DNA of 64,000 nucleotides from Lineus longissimus (GCF_910592395.1 NC_088323.1:13999501-14063500); one strand, 5' to 3'. Shown: positions 23,531 through 34,839, counted from the stretch's first letter. Program-made: numbers and translations. The notes: generated from the sequence alone by a model not told the origin.

Positions 23531-25782
23531 TTATGATGTGCAGCTAATTCGAAAAGCCATTAATGGCCATCTCAAACCGACGTTATCTCTGATGAACCCC
23601 TGCTTGGAGGGATAATATACTACGCCCTTTTCTCCTTTAACCCCAAGGCAAACCTGTGAAATTATCCTGGGCTTTAATAGTGGCCACCATATTGGCGCGG
23701 GTGACGTCATGGGTAGCACAAGCGTGCAAACTGGGATTTCCTGCTGGATCAAAAACTGAATAAAGGGTAGAATGACAGCGATAGGTGGGAAAACGTAAGG
23801 ATTTAGCTCCTTAGCTATTTCCTGGGCGAAAACATTTTGACCCGCTGACAGAGGTGAAGGGTGCAGGGTAAAATGTCTCAAAACATCGCCCTGTATTGAA
23901 CGCATTGCATTTGAGTCACATGCCATGAGGTCTACTCCGTGCGGGCCATAGAGTAACTCCAATTGGAACCATTTTTCACTTGCCAACATAGTGTCTTGAG
24001 CTGAAATCGCCCTAGAAGGAGCATCTGCTGGGTTTTCTGCCGAAGAAATGTACTGCAAACGTAAATCAATATTTAATTGCTGAGTAAGATGAAACAATTT
24101 TATGAGCATTTCATTTAAGGCGTTGTCCTTGCAACCCTTGTTATTCCACGACGAAACTAGGCTTGTGTTATCGACTTTAACGTCTACCCGGTGGTCTTTT
24201 ATATTTGTACTCAATGCTAAGAGGGAAGAATAGAGGGCGTCGGCCTCTTTGACATGAATCGGCCTTATATCATCTGCAGCCCAATAATCACCTAAAGTAT
24301 GACCAACCTGTGGCCCTGATAGAGTGACCGCGCCATAGCGATATCCCGAAGCATCAGTAGCCAGAGCGTAATGTAAATGTTTTTCTGGTCTCCAAGATGG
24401 CCAGAATTGTATCTCGTCCCGTAGGGGGCCAGAGATTGGGATGGTTTTACTGTTTTTCGAAGCTTTGGCTATTGCGCTAAACAACTCTCTCGTAAATAGT
24501 TTTGCGGCCGGAAAAACCAACATCATAGAAATGCATTTACCCGCGAATCTTTGTAGCGTTTTAAGGCTGACGAAGGGCTGACGAAGAATTTCCTCGCGCA
24601 AAACCTTAAACTTCTGTTTCTTATCAGATGGCAGAAGAAACGCCTGCCTGCTAGAATCTACTAGAAACCCTAAGGACTTGAGCGCCATCATAGGTTGCAA
24701 AACACATTTTGGCAAGGAGAACGTGTAACCTAGTTCTGTAAGGATATATAATACCAAAAAGACCCAAAGCAAAGGAATGCTTGACGCGTCAATATTCTTA
24801 GGGACCACGTAGAATCTGTCGTCAATATACTGGATGGTTGGGATCCCCAAATGTCTAAAGAAGGTTGTAGCTGCATAGCCTACAGTTTGATAAACATAAG
24901 CCGATGATTTCCATCCGAACGGAAGCGTCGTACAAACTAGGTACCAACCTGCCCATTCCATGCCAAAATACGTTTGCGAAGTTTGCGATAATTTAATATG
25001 GTCATACCCCGATTTCTCATCAGTGGCAAACATGAGAGCATCTTTGTGTACCAATCGCGGTACTTCTTTCAATGTATCTAATGTGAAGGGAGAATCCTTA
25101 ATCCACAGGTTAAGGAATCTCTGGTCATTGCATAATCTCGGCTTTGAAGGTTCAACTACCAAGGGCATGACTACTTTAGGGGGCGGACACTCCCCAACTT
25201 TACCCCAAACTCTGACTGAACCTGCTTTGATTCTATCATTCAAGGTTTCGGAAATAAAAGCAGCTTGTTTCTGACAATGGACAGAGTTAGGAAAAAAAAA
25301 AAAAAAAAAAAAAACTAACTGGGGGTTCGTTTGAATTGTATTTCTGACCCTTGAATTCACCCTTAAATGGCCTAAAGAAAGAATGCACATCAACCCCTTT
25401 TTCCAACCAAGTGTGAACCATCTCGCTCTCTAGGAAATCGTTCATTATGGAACTCCAAAGTTCAATATTTTGATGCAATTGTCCAGCGACAAAGTGTTCA
25501 GGGTCCCTTAAAGGCAAAGTGTCCAAAGGCACCGGAGTTTTTTTTTTGTAGAAGTAATACATCATTTACAACCTGATTGAGTTTGAGTTGTTGAGCTGTG
25601 AAGTCAGGAGAAGTTTCCCCAATGGTAGTCCAAGACGCCTGTAACCTCTTGACCTTTTCGGCAGCAATTGGATTAAATTTCACCGCATATTCCCATTCTG
25701 GAATCTCTGGCTTAAAGTGCCCCAGTGAGATAGTAGGGGGGGATTCCTGCAAGAACCAAAATAAAATGTAGAAACATCTCAT
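23531..25782 (-). pseudogene. reverse transcriptase-RNase H of the tyrosine-recombinase element
   Basis: The main frame (23531 to about 25313) shows RT motifs (PSKPRLCNDQRFLN, DEKSGYDHIKL, active-site YIDD near 24820) and RNase H residues (ALATDASGYRYGAV, AENPADAPSR). Its N-terminal part continues in two other frames, at 25287-25565 and 25498-25782. Both switches fall on homopolymers: an A run at about 25288-25313 and a T run near 25540. Either the copy decayed by slippage or the assembly misread run lengths. It sits between gag and recombinase, the usual order. Confidence 0.88.
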
Positions 25783-25974
25783 TACAGGCGTATCAGACTA
25801 TCAAAGGGAGAACTTCTCCTAACTCACAGCTCGCGCGAACTAGGTCCGCAAGGGGTAAGATCCCTTGAGCTGAGAGAGAGGAAGATGTTCAAAATCAAAA
25901 TTGCTTTACTTATTAACGGTTTTCTAAATAATACACTTATACCACTTAGCGTACTGGACTATTTTACCTTAGAC

Positions 25975-26290
25975 CTATTTCTTGTTGTCAAATTGGGCCT
26001 TTGCCAACTTCATCTTTTCACATTCTTTGTACCAATGCCCAACCTCACCGCAAAAATTACATGGGCCCGGGTTATTTCTAGCATAACCATAACCGCCATA
26101 ACCCCTGCCGCGACCTCTACCTCTGCCGTACCCATAACCCCCGCCATATCCCTGACCGTAAGCGGCACCATAGCCACCAAAGCCAAACTGATGCTGGGGA
26201 GGTGGGGGAGGCTGCGCGTAAACATGCTGAAGGGGGGAAGAGGATACGGCAGAAGAGGTAACCGGTGGAGACTGTGACCTGGAACGAAGC

Positions 26291-26329
<39 letters not shown>

Positions 26330-27042
26330 AACTTTTTGGCCTTTTTGCACTTGGCTAAAGCTTTCATTATTACGTCAGACTGGCCTCCACCCAATGCGGA
26401 AAGACAAAAAGTGGGGATATCAACAGTATCTTTGAAACGTTCAGCTTGTTTGCCGAGCTCGTAAAAGAGGTGCAAATCTTTGTGATCTTGGTCCTTGGCG
26501 CACGCCACTAGTTCGTCTAAAGTGGCTAGGATGAGGGTAACGTTGGGCTTTACTTGTAAGGATAAATTCCTCACCTTCCTCAGGACTGCCTCCACCGGTT
26601 CTGCCTTTCGGTTCTTTTCTCTCTTTTCTAGTTCTAGAATTCGTTCCCGTAAACGCGGCGCGGTTTCCTCATCCTGTTCTTGACGGTCGAGGCGAGGGGC
26701 TTTGGCTACTGGTGCTTCGTCTTCATGCAATTGTTGTCCAACGGGCTGTCCATACTCGTTCGCAACCACAATGGCCGAATGTAGCAGCAGGCGGAAGTTG
26801 CCTACCGAATCTTCTCGACCTGACATTCTGAAAAAATCTACCGCATCTTCACCCGTGAGTTCCTGAAAGGCTACTGCTATGTCGGGGACGTCCAATTGTT
26901 CGGTAGGGCGGTTGAGGCGTATACGAGCAAGTGGGTCCGGGAGGTCGTCGTCCTTGAAACGGGCGAGAAGCTTCAAAATGGGCAGCAAATCTCTGCCCAC
27001 TAATGAGTGCCTTTTCCGCAATAATATGTTATTGGAAGCCAT
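25975..27042 (-). CDS. gag-like protein of the tyrosine-recombinase element
   Basis: 355 codons from an ATG at 27042. The N-terminal half is helical and acidic, then a charged Glu/Lys-rich coil. A poly-Lys stretch is encoded by a long homopolymer (T run on the plus strand, about 26291-26326). Next comes a Pro/Gln patch, a Gly/Tyr/Arg-rich region (GYGRGRGRGRGYGG), and a CCHC knuckle, CNFCGEVGHWYKEC, near the C-terminus. It should bind element RNA and form particles. Unlike the other two ORFs it is open throughout, but the poly-Lys run makes its true length uncertain. Confidence 0.8.
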
Positions 27043-27607
27043 GACAGAAAACTTCTAGGAGCGAAGCAATCTAGCCACGGCCTAGAAGGGAGTGAAACAA
27101 GATTGCCACCAGACCTGAATTTAAACTCACGCCCAGAGATTATGAATGGGATTATAAAACCAGTTGAAAGGTGTAAAAGCCAGTTAACAAAGGATCTCCG
27201 GCGTGCACAAAAGGGCGTGTCACGTAACACGAATCACGCGGCGAGCTTGACGGGAAAGCGCATGTGCGCACCCAACCCTCGATATGTTACATAATGTAAA
27301 ACCTAATGTTTTGCTGCCCTAGCAGACCTATTTCCATAATGCATTTACCTATGCATTTCCTATACCTCTGTATACATGACCAAACCGAAATGGCCGCCAT
27401 ACCAAATAACCAAACTGCCAAGTAACCTAAAACTTGGAACCTTCACTATAGCTTTATAATAGCCCTTACCGAACTCTAAATTTGGCAAAAGGACGAGCAC
27501 AAACTTAGAAACGGGATAGCTGTATAGAAAATCTAAAATAGCAAGAAATAGGCAAAAAACGGAGATAATTACCTGAGAGCGCACAAAAAAGCCGACCGTA
27601 AGGTGAA
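27043..27607. other. 5' leader of the tyrosine-recombinase element
   Basis: Between gag ATG and the A1 repeat (27608-27660). No gene. It should contain the element promoter, but I cannot point to a specific box. Confidence 0.4.
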
Positions 27608-27660
27608 CATGCGAGACGAAATACAGTTCGCTCAATCACCGCCAGGATACACTTTGGATC

Positions 27661-30014
27661 GCCACAAATGTCTGGAATCTCTTCGATTCATTGTTGAGGT
27701 AGTGTAGTACTATTGTACTGTCTGTCCAAAAAATTGAGTCGTGGATAGGGATTTCCAGTTCTCGTCTGATGATCTTGTCAAGTTTTACTGATTCGACTGC
27801 AGCAGCCAACTCTAGTCTTGGTATTGTTGCCGTTTTTATTGGAGCCAATTTTGCCTTTGACATGACAAGAGCGCAGTGAACTTTACCCTCCGGGTCCTCT
27901 GTCCTCAAATAGGTCACTGCCCCATGGCCTCTCTCAGAAGCATCCGAGAAGTGATGTAGTGTGCTGTGTACTATGGGGCCGTGTTCTGATGACTTCAAAC
28001 AGCGAGGAATCTTGAAGGTTTCCAGCTTGGGTAGATCTTCACACCATTTCTTCCATTGTTCTAGGCTACTGTCAGGCATGTTTTCATCCCAGCCAATCTT
28101 GTTTCGACATAGATCCTGAAACAGAAGTTTGGCCAGTAGGATGTATGGACTCACTAATCCCAGGGGATCGTAAACGGAACTTAGAGTACTCAGTACTCCT
28201 CTCTTGGTTGGTGGACGTTCTTGCCTATTGATGCTGGGCCTGAAAGTGTCTTCTCCAACATCCCACAATAACCCAAGCGCCCGCTCAGTGGGCAATCCAT
28301 CCCTATCCAAGTCCAAATCTCTGACTCCTTTGACAAATTCTGTGTCCGGCATTGCTTTCAGTAGCTCTCTACTGTTGCTGATCCATTTCGTCAGCCGCCA
28401 ACCCCCACGCTCCAGCAGTTTGCATAATTCATGTGCTAATGTTATGCCCTGAGCTACTTTTGGAATTGACTTCAAACAATCATCAACGTAATGACAGTTG
28501 TCCACAGTATCCTTAGCCATCTGGCTAAAATCAGCCTCGTTGTCCTTAGCTGTCCTCTTCAATGCGTAGTTGGCACAGCTAGGACTCCACACACCATTAA
28601 ACAAATGTCTTGTCATTCTATAAGTGGTGGGAGACTTTGATAGATCACCGTTTTCCCAAAATAAAAAACGGAGTGTGTCGCGGCAGTCCTGAGTGACTTC
28701 CACCCTGTGGAACATTGCCTCGATGTCCGCCATAAAGGCTACCTGATCCTGCCTGAACTTCATCAGGACTTTGGTCAGGTCCGGCCCTTGGTAGACATTG
28801 TCATTTAGGGATGTTTCTCGAAACTTTGCTGCACAGTCAAATACTATTCTCGTTTTGTCTGGCTTCTTTGGATTGAACACCGGGTGATGTGGTAAGTACC
28901 AAACACATCCATCCTTCCTGCCAAGCTCATCGGGTGGGACGACTTCAGCAAAGCCCTTTTTTACAAGTTGTTCAATTTCAGTTGTGTATTTCTGATGTAG
29001 GACGCTATCCTTCTGTAGCCTTCTGTAGCCTTCTGTAGCCTTCTGTAGCCTTCTGGTGGCCATGGTGAGGTTGTCAGGTAAACTTGGTGGGTTACACTTG
29101 AATGGTATAGGTAAGACGTAATGGCCGTTTTCATGTTTGATTTCTTTATCCCACAGAGATATCACCTTCTGGTCACTGACGGACATGCCTTGCTCATCTC
29201 CTCCAATGTTGTCAAGTTTCCAAAACTTCTCTACTTGACTCTGTAGGCCTAGGTCGACACTGTTGACAAAGTGGGCAGTTGTATGATAGCTAGGACTTGC
29301 AGTTGTTGGCCCATTTAACGTCCATCCCAATTCAGTTCTAACGGCGTAGGGCGCTCCAGCTTCACCTTTCTTCACCTCAAGTGGAATAAGTGCCTCTGGT
29401 ACATCCTGTCCTATCAGCAATTGCACCTTCCCTGGCTCTACAGCTGGAAAGTCGATATCCTGGAGATGAGGATGCTTGTCCAGCTCTTGATGGGTCATGG
29501 CTGTCAGGCTGATGTTGAGATCTGGTCTTGCTATAACGCTCGGTAAGCCAACGACTTTCCTCTCCCCAAGGTCTGCTACCTCAAGGCTAAATATAGCTGT
29601 CTTCATCACACTGGCCCTTTTCTCCAAAGTGGTGACTTCAACCTTTTTCTCAACCCCTGACAGAGCCAACTGCTCCACCAAATCTCTTGAGCAGAAAGTT
29701 CCATTTGATCCACTGTCCAAGAGTGCATAAGTCTGAACATATGCCGTACCACCATGCCCTCTCACCTTGACTGGCACTATGGGTAATACTACTTGGCACC
29801 TTGACGTCCCGGCCCCATTGATAGAACAATGATTCGACGCTCCTACTGGTCTTTCATCATCCTTGCTTCTGTCAATTATTCCTTTCACCACCAGTTGTGT
29901 CGGCGGGAGTGTGCCTTGGCTTCTCAAGGTGAAGGAATTTGCTGTGTTTCCGGTCACACCCTTCTTTATTGCAGTAAGAAGGTCTAGTACACCTGTCAAC
30001 AAAATGTCCCTCAT
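27661..30014 (-). pseudogene. BEL pol: protease, reverse transcriptase and most of RNase H
   Basis: In minus-strand sense: an aspartic protease with ALLDSGSNGTFC, then RT with TRIVFDCAAKFRETSLND, FMADIEAMFHRV and the YVDD box (NCHYVDDCLKS), then the RNase H region (HHFSDASERGHGAVTY; FWTDSTIVLHYLNNES). The frame ends at 27661 where the tyrosine-recombinase element enters; RNase H and integrase resume at 21576. The start overlaps gag by 143 nt in another frame, so expression would need frameshifting or a mutation has separated them. A short array of ttctgtagcc repeats (29011-29050) expands an Arg/Gln/Lys-rich patch. Confidence 0.9.
29011..29050. repeat. 4 x 10-bp tandem repeat inside BEL pol
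   Basis: Four perfect copies of ttctgtagcc lie between protease and RT and start of a fifth follows. Because 10 is not a multiple of three, each copy reads in a new frame, yet the pol frame stays open. Confidence 0.85.
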
Positions 30015-31728
30015 GCAGACAATTTAGGCAAAGCCTTGCCCTTCGAACCAATTTCAGTCTTTCTGGTGGCGTCATTGCCTTGAATTTGTCGCAAGTATGT
30101 AGTCCATGATTACCATCACAAGCTGCACAGCCAGTCGATCGTTGTGGTCGCTCTGTCCCCACTTGCGTACCAAACGTTGTCTTTCTCTGTGATTTAAACC
30201 TAGTTGAGGACGCTCTGTCATCCTTCGGTTCCTTTGGTACGCTCATTCTACCGCACCTTCCAAAAACAGGGTCATTTGCTTCTTCAGCGGCGTTCGATAC
30301 AAAGGTCAAAATGTCCTGAATGACAGGTGGCCTCAACTCACTTCTTATTCTCTGGACTCTAGTTTTCCACCTATTCTGTAAATAGTTCGGGAGTTTCTCA
30401 ACGATGTCAACCAAACTGCTTTCATTTAACCTATCCAATCTGTTCATGGCTGTCAGCACCTCGACACAGTTCAGAAGATCATCGGCTAGATCTCGAAGAG
30501 CTTCTGCGTCAGATGCATTGATTGATTTCTGATTGACAATTTTGTCAATCCAGGTTTTTGACACTACAAAATCATTACCAAACCTATCCTTCAATAGTTT
30601 TCTTGCTAACTTGTAACCCTCATCCGGCTCCTTTATAGAGCAACTCTCTATAACTTTCCTGGCTTTGCCTGTGCAGAACCTGAGAAGTCGACTGAGTTTA
30701 ACGCTAGCATCAATCGTTTCCTTATCTACCGAGTTTTCAAATGCCCTGATGAACATCCAGTATTTGGTGGGGTCACCATCGAATGACATCATATCCACCT
30801 TCGGTAGCTGGAGCGTGTCTAACATCAACTGCTGCTGTTTCTGACCTTGGTTGAGGACCTGCAGCAAGGCATCCGGTAGTGTTGACATGGAGCTATTTAG
30901 GGAGGCAATGGTCTCATCATGACCTGGATGATAAATATTCTTGACCCTTGCATGATCAACTTTCACCTCGTTTACCTCAGGAGCTATATTGGGCACACTG
31001 ACATCTGACCCATGGCCATGTATGATAGTCTCGGTTGGTGTGCCGACAGCAGGCACACTTACTGGATTGGCATGTGCACGCACTGGGGTTGACTGGCATG
31101 GGTTGGCTGTCTCGGCATTTTCGGCATTTCCCTCCATTTGGCTTGGCCTACTTGCAACATGCTTTGATTTGAAAGTATCAACTAGTGGATCCAACTTTGA
31201 TGTTTCCAACGGCCTTTGTACATCAAACCCACTATCTGAATATTGATGCGAAATATCAGTAACTGATCCCTTGTCACTCATTGACATTGATGCACAGATG
31301 TCCTCCTTTGCACGTGCCTTTGCAAGCTTAACTTTCAGTTCAAGCCTTTCCCTTTCTTTGGCTAAACCAAATTCCTGCATCTCAAGGGCCTGTCGCTCCT
31401 CCAGTATTGATGCCTCTATTTCAACAGCTGCCCTATCTGCTGCCGCTGCGGCCATTCGCGCTTTGGATGCCGATGAACTGTGAGATCTAGATGACTGACT
31501 GGATGAATGACTGGAAGACCTGCCACCAGAGCTGATGTTTGATACAGAGTCCTGAGGCTGGACATCACTACCCACGCCACCAACTGCCGACATTTCGCCA
31601 GTATCAAGCTTTCCGTTAACCCAGTTTCCCAAGTCTCTCCGGTACCGGCGCATGGTGCTAACAACCTCATCTAAATAATCTTGTGACACTTTAATAAGAA
31701 CAGGACTAACCATATTCGTGATACCCAT
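29872..31728 (-). pseudogene. BEL gag, main part
   Basis: 618 codons. Central region matches BEL/Pao gag (LPKVDMMSFDGDPTKYWMF, then RLLRFCTGKARKVIESC). A Ser-rich stretch and a coiled Ala/Glu-rich helix precede it, and two Cys/His clusters follow (CAACDGNHGLHTCDKF; CLNCLHEGHFVDRC). The protein would pack element RNA. Its N-terminal start lies in another frame at 31706-31921, so a one-base indel at about 31706-31728 separates them. It overlaps pol by 143 nt. Confidence 0.88.
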
Positions 31729-31921
31729 TATGGCATGCCAAGAAGAATTGAAAATGATTACCTATTTCCTTGGACGTCAGTGTAATCCTATCCACATTGT
31801 CTTTGGTGGGGTCTCTCATGAGAGCATATAGACTGTTCAGTTTTCTTGTAAGAATTCCCTTGGCATATGATCTCTTTTTCCTCATCTCGCTCATCCTATC
31901 GTCCACGTTGGCGGTTGCCAT
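31706..31921 (-). pseudogene. BEL gag N-terminal fragment
   Basis: Starts at an ATG at 31921 (MATANVDDRMSEMRKKRSYA) and has the basic helical start typical of BEL gag. It overlaps the main gag frame by 23 nt and stops soon after, which fits a small frameshift. Confidence 0.75.
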
Positions 31922-32079
31922 TGCAACTGACTACTATGAATATACTGTGAACAAAATCCTTTAACACCAAACGAAATGTCCCATAGTTAACAGATCCGAT
32001 ACAATGATATTGATCTTGGTATCTCCACGTTATTGTGAAGAAGGTCCTTTTATCACGAAGCAGTTCTGAATACTATCAC

Positions 32080-32485
32080 TATAGTACAACAACAAGACTC
32101 ATCTAATCCGCTGCCGTCAATGATGGTAAACTTCATTTACCTCACTGTTCCGTACTGAACAGTTCCAAAAACATGACTTCCAAAATTTCAATTCCACGAA
32201 GCAGTTCTGAATACTAATACTAACAGCAAGACTCTTCTAATCTTCTGCTGGTATAGATGGTAAACTTCATTTACCCAACTGTCCCGTTCTGAACAGTTCC
32301 GAATATCATGAATATGATATAGTATGATTTCCAGAATTTCAATTCCAGTTAATACTAACAGCAAGACTCTTCTAATCTTCTGCTGGTATAGATGGTAAAC
32401 TTCATTTACCCAACTGTCCCGTTCTGAACAGTTCCGAATATCATGAATATGATATAGTATGATTTCCAGAATTTCAATTCCAGTT
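32080..32485. repeat. ~135-bp tandem repeats in the BEL 5' leader
   Basis: Units begin at about 32216 and 32351 (aatactaacagcaagactct) and are nearly identical; a more diverged unit precedes them from about 32080. They lie between gag and the 5' LTR and have no coding potential. Leader repeats of this kind may carry promoter or packaging elements. Confidence 0.8.
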
Positions 32486-32502
32486 ACCTTTATTGAACTT
32501 AA

Positions 32503-33109
32503 TATACGTTCCGTACTGACGTATATGTGGAGTGAGGCTTAGGTCCATACGAAAAAACAAACGAAACTATATATATCCTGTGATATAAATGAACGAAAAA
32601 ACGCTGTTCGTAAATATAAGCTTATTGAGACGCACAACGAACTTCATACAATTCTACAATTCTCTGATGTGTGTGTTACTGTGGATGTGGTTCAATCTGC
32701 AATTGAAACAAAGAATTCTAAACACATGTAATATCATAACTACTTAAAATTAAGAAATCAATAGAAAAAACCGAGAAATTGACAATTGGAACATTACTTA
32801 CAAAGCTGGGTTTACTAAGCAAATTTAGACATAGTCTGGACCTTCTGTCCAGACAAAGAAAATGTTAAAGGGGCACGTCTTGCCGCCTTGATGATTTTAG
32901 CCTCACTGGTTATTTAGAGAAACTGTCAAATGGAGCTAGTCTCCAACTTAACCAAATCCAGATGTGGATCCTAGATACAGTATGTCACGAAGCTTCGGTT
33001 AAAAGTTCAGACCTTGATATAGCAAGGTCAAAAGGTTTACGAAAAATGATACATATGTATATAACTGAAACATTTAAAATAAAGTGCTAATTTGACTTTG
33101 TCTACAACA
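32503..33109 (-). repeat. 5' LTR of the BEL element
   Basis: 607 bp, same as 18316-18922 with four substitutions. Outer flank aggac at 33110-33114. As the upstream LTR it should hold the promoter for minus-strand transcription. Confidence 0.92.
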
Positions 33110-33114
33110 AGGAC

Positions 33115-33501
33115 ATATTATGCATGAATCTATGTCAGTGGGCGGCCAAGTTTATGCTAACCAGGTATACTAAACCAAGGCTATAATCTGCCAGTAACTG
33201 GGTCACTTTGGATATCAGTTACACTTAGGCTACCCAGAGCACTCACTGAAGGGAGGTTAATAGGTATGTTTGAGTACTTTGAATAACGTCATTGCGACAA
33301 TATCATGCATTTTGTAGTCCAGTTTTCATGATCACGGTGGGCATTTTTTCCTGCACCTTGGAGGCATAGTCACGTGACATAGTTATAAAAATGGGTAGGC
33401 ATTTTTTCCTGCACCTTAGAGGCATAGTCACGTGACATAGTTATAAAAATAGATACACACGTGGCACTGTTTATCTGTCACATTTTTCGCGGGAGTTCAA
33501 A
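33115..33501 (+). promoter_or_regulatory. candidate promoter region with doubled TATA-like box
   Basis: The string cacgtgacatagttataaaa occurs twice, at about 33370 and 33430, each preceded by a ggcattttttcctgcacctt unit. The second lies about 60 bp upstream of an ATG at 33502. The first unit belongs to the segment also found at about 8086-8211. This looks like a TATA promoter duplicated with its upstream box. Function is inferred. Confidence 0.35.
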
Positions 33502-33700
33502 ATGGCGGAAGAGCCTGTCATTCAGCCTCAGTGGCGGGCCTATTGGGATCATCATGGTCTTATTCAAGTTCATGAGTATTCTAAAGATAAAGATCGAATG
33601 AAGGATGTCATACGGTCGTATGAAATTGCCAATGCATGCAATTTCAGTGTGTGGCACGAAGCACTAGACCATCATTTCGGCCAACATACAAGTCAGAAAG
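33502..33700 (+). CDS. orphan first exon, function unknown
   Basis: From ATG at 33502 (MAEEPVIQPQWRAYWDHHGL) the frame stays open to a strong donor, gtcagaaag|gtatgt, after 33700. Composition is coding-like: Trp, His and charged residues. No following exon was found before 35518. It lies inside the Helitron-like element, so it may be a captured gene start or the first exon of a lost transposase. I do not recognise the family. Confidence 0.4.
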
Positions 33701-34815
33701 GTATGTAGTATAGACCGTGTACATGATGTACATGCCTGTGGTCCTGTGTGACATCTGTATGTATGATGACTACTTACATGCAGTGTAGGGAGGCTGGCTA
33801 TGACAATTGTCATGATGATGTGCATGTTACAGCCAGATAGGTAGGCTTCATGTAGGCCTAGCGAAGAAAATCTCATGTTTAGGCTATATACTAGCTAGGC
33901 TAGGCCTAGGGCAGGCCTAGGCTACATACTTTTTTTATATCACTTCTCTTCCACATTATGCATACTGGCAACATGTAGCCTAAGCCTATGATGACGCCCT
34001 GTTCAACTAATTGAAAGGGCAAGTTTTGCAATTATTTGTCCATCCAGAACAGAATTGATCATCTCATCGCCACTCGCATCACCACCCCCCCCCCCCCCGC
34101 GTATTATACTCGAAGGGCTGTACAAAGCCCTGTAATAATAGTGTGGGCTGAGAACTGCCCCCCCCCCCCTCCTCCCTGAGACCTCATGTTTTCCATGCAG
34201 ATTTGGGGAAAGAGGGGTGTGCCCCCCCCCCTCATAATGGCCCTGGACCAATGGACCATGATATACGGACCATAATATACAATCCAAAACATTCATTTTG
34301 TTACATTCATTATGGTTTACCCTGTACTAAATGTTTCTGAACTGTCATTGCGCTAAGCACGTGTTTTTGTTGCCGGAAGACTTATCATCGATGCTCATTC
34401 GTCGAGCCTTATTTGGAAGAACCAATGAAAATTGAGAATGACGTCATGAATATAAATTAGTATGAATATTAATCGACTTTGCCTCTAAGGTGCAGGAAAA
34501 AATGTCTTCCAGTTGGTAGTTGCAGCAGTTGTGTGTTGTTGTTGTTAGAAGTATAAGTAAGTAGGGGATTCCAGTAAGGCCGCATCATAGTTTACTGTTA
34601 GCAACAACAACAACACTGGAGACATTTTACACAGAAAAACAGTGGAAATTTTATGACTCTGAGTAACATATCATCTATCAATATCAATATACCACTGTCG
34701 CCATTGACGTAAATATAGATAACGCCCGGAGATTTTACTCACAAACCAGCACCCCATTTACACCAAACCCACAACATACCAGCACCCACACAATCCGATT
34801 TTTATACCTCGAACA
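33701..34815. other. body of the Helitron-like element
   Basis: No further exon seen. Contains AGGCCTA-type strings (about 33895-33920) and several C runs of ten or more (34085-34098, 34159-34170, 34223-34232). An inverted copy of the ttttttcctgcacc box is at about 34478-34500. Confidence 0.4.
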
Positions 34816-34816
34816 G

Positions 34817-34839
34817 CCCGCGCCACGGGTATATTCTAG
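34817..34839 (+). other. Helitron-like 3' terminus (hairpin + CTAG)
   Basis: Stem cccg/cggg around loop cgcca, six bases, then CTAG followed by T. The same structure recurs at 37961-37984. Confidence 0.6.

Larger units (their letters stand above)
21577..27660 (-). mobile_element. tyrosine-recombinase retrotransposon (Ngaro/PAT type) with split direct repeats
   Basis: On the minus strand the order is A1 (27608-27660), gag, RT-RNase H, tyrosine recombinase, B1 (21855-21924), A2 (21802-21854), about 155 bp, B2 (21577-21646). A1/A2 (53 bp) and B1/B2 (70 bp) are direct repeats in the A1-body-B1-A2-B2 order known from Ngaro and PAT elements. The outer edges abut BEL pol so that BEL codons join in phase with no target duplication, as expected for recombinase-mediated insertion. 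All three ORFs are present but the RT and recombinase ORFs are broken. No hydrolase ORF was recognised. Confidence 0.88.
18316..33109 (-). mobile_element. BEL/Pao LTR retrotransposon, disrupted
   Basis: Two 607-bp LTRs (18316-18922 and 32503-33109) differ at four positions by eye and are flanked by the 5-bp duplication aggac (18311-18315, 33110-33114). Between them, reading on the minus strand, come gag, protease, RT, RNase H and integrase regions. Two later insertions break it: a 618-bp MITE in the integrase core and a 6.1-kb tyrosine-recombinase element between RNase H and integrase. Without them it would be about 8.1 kb. Frame breaks in gag and the integrase tail add to the damage, so this copy is inactive. 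Confidence 0.92.
7074..34839 (+). mobile_element. Helitron/Helentron-like element hosting later insertions
   Basis: The right end has a short hairpin, cccg-cgcca-cggg (34817-34829), then tatatt and CTAG at 34836-34839, the layout of Helitron 3' ends. A 24-bp inverted copy of this end (21/24 identical) lies at 7116-7139 near the left boundary. The boundaries were set by aligning the outer MULE with its relative at 9002: similarity stops after about 7073 and resumes at about 34840. Net of the nested MULE and BEL copies the element is about 4.2 kb. No Rep/helicase is visible, so it is non-autonomous. The hairpin and CTAG are seen; the left terminus is inferred. Confidence 0.45.

Noticed and set aside
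24960-25274. 104-codon plus-strand frame
   Set aside because: Antisense shadow of the RT frame.
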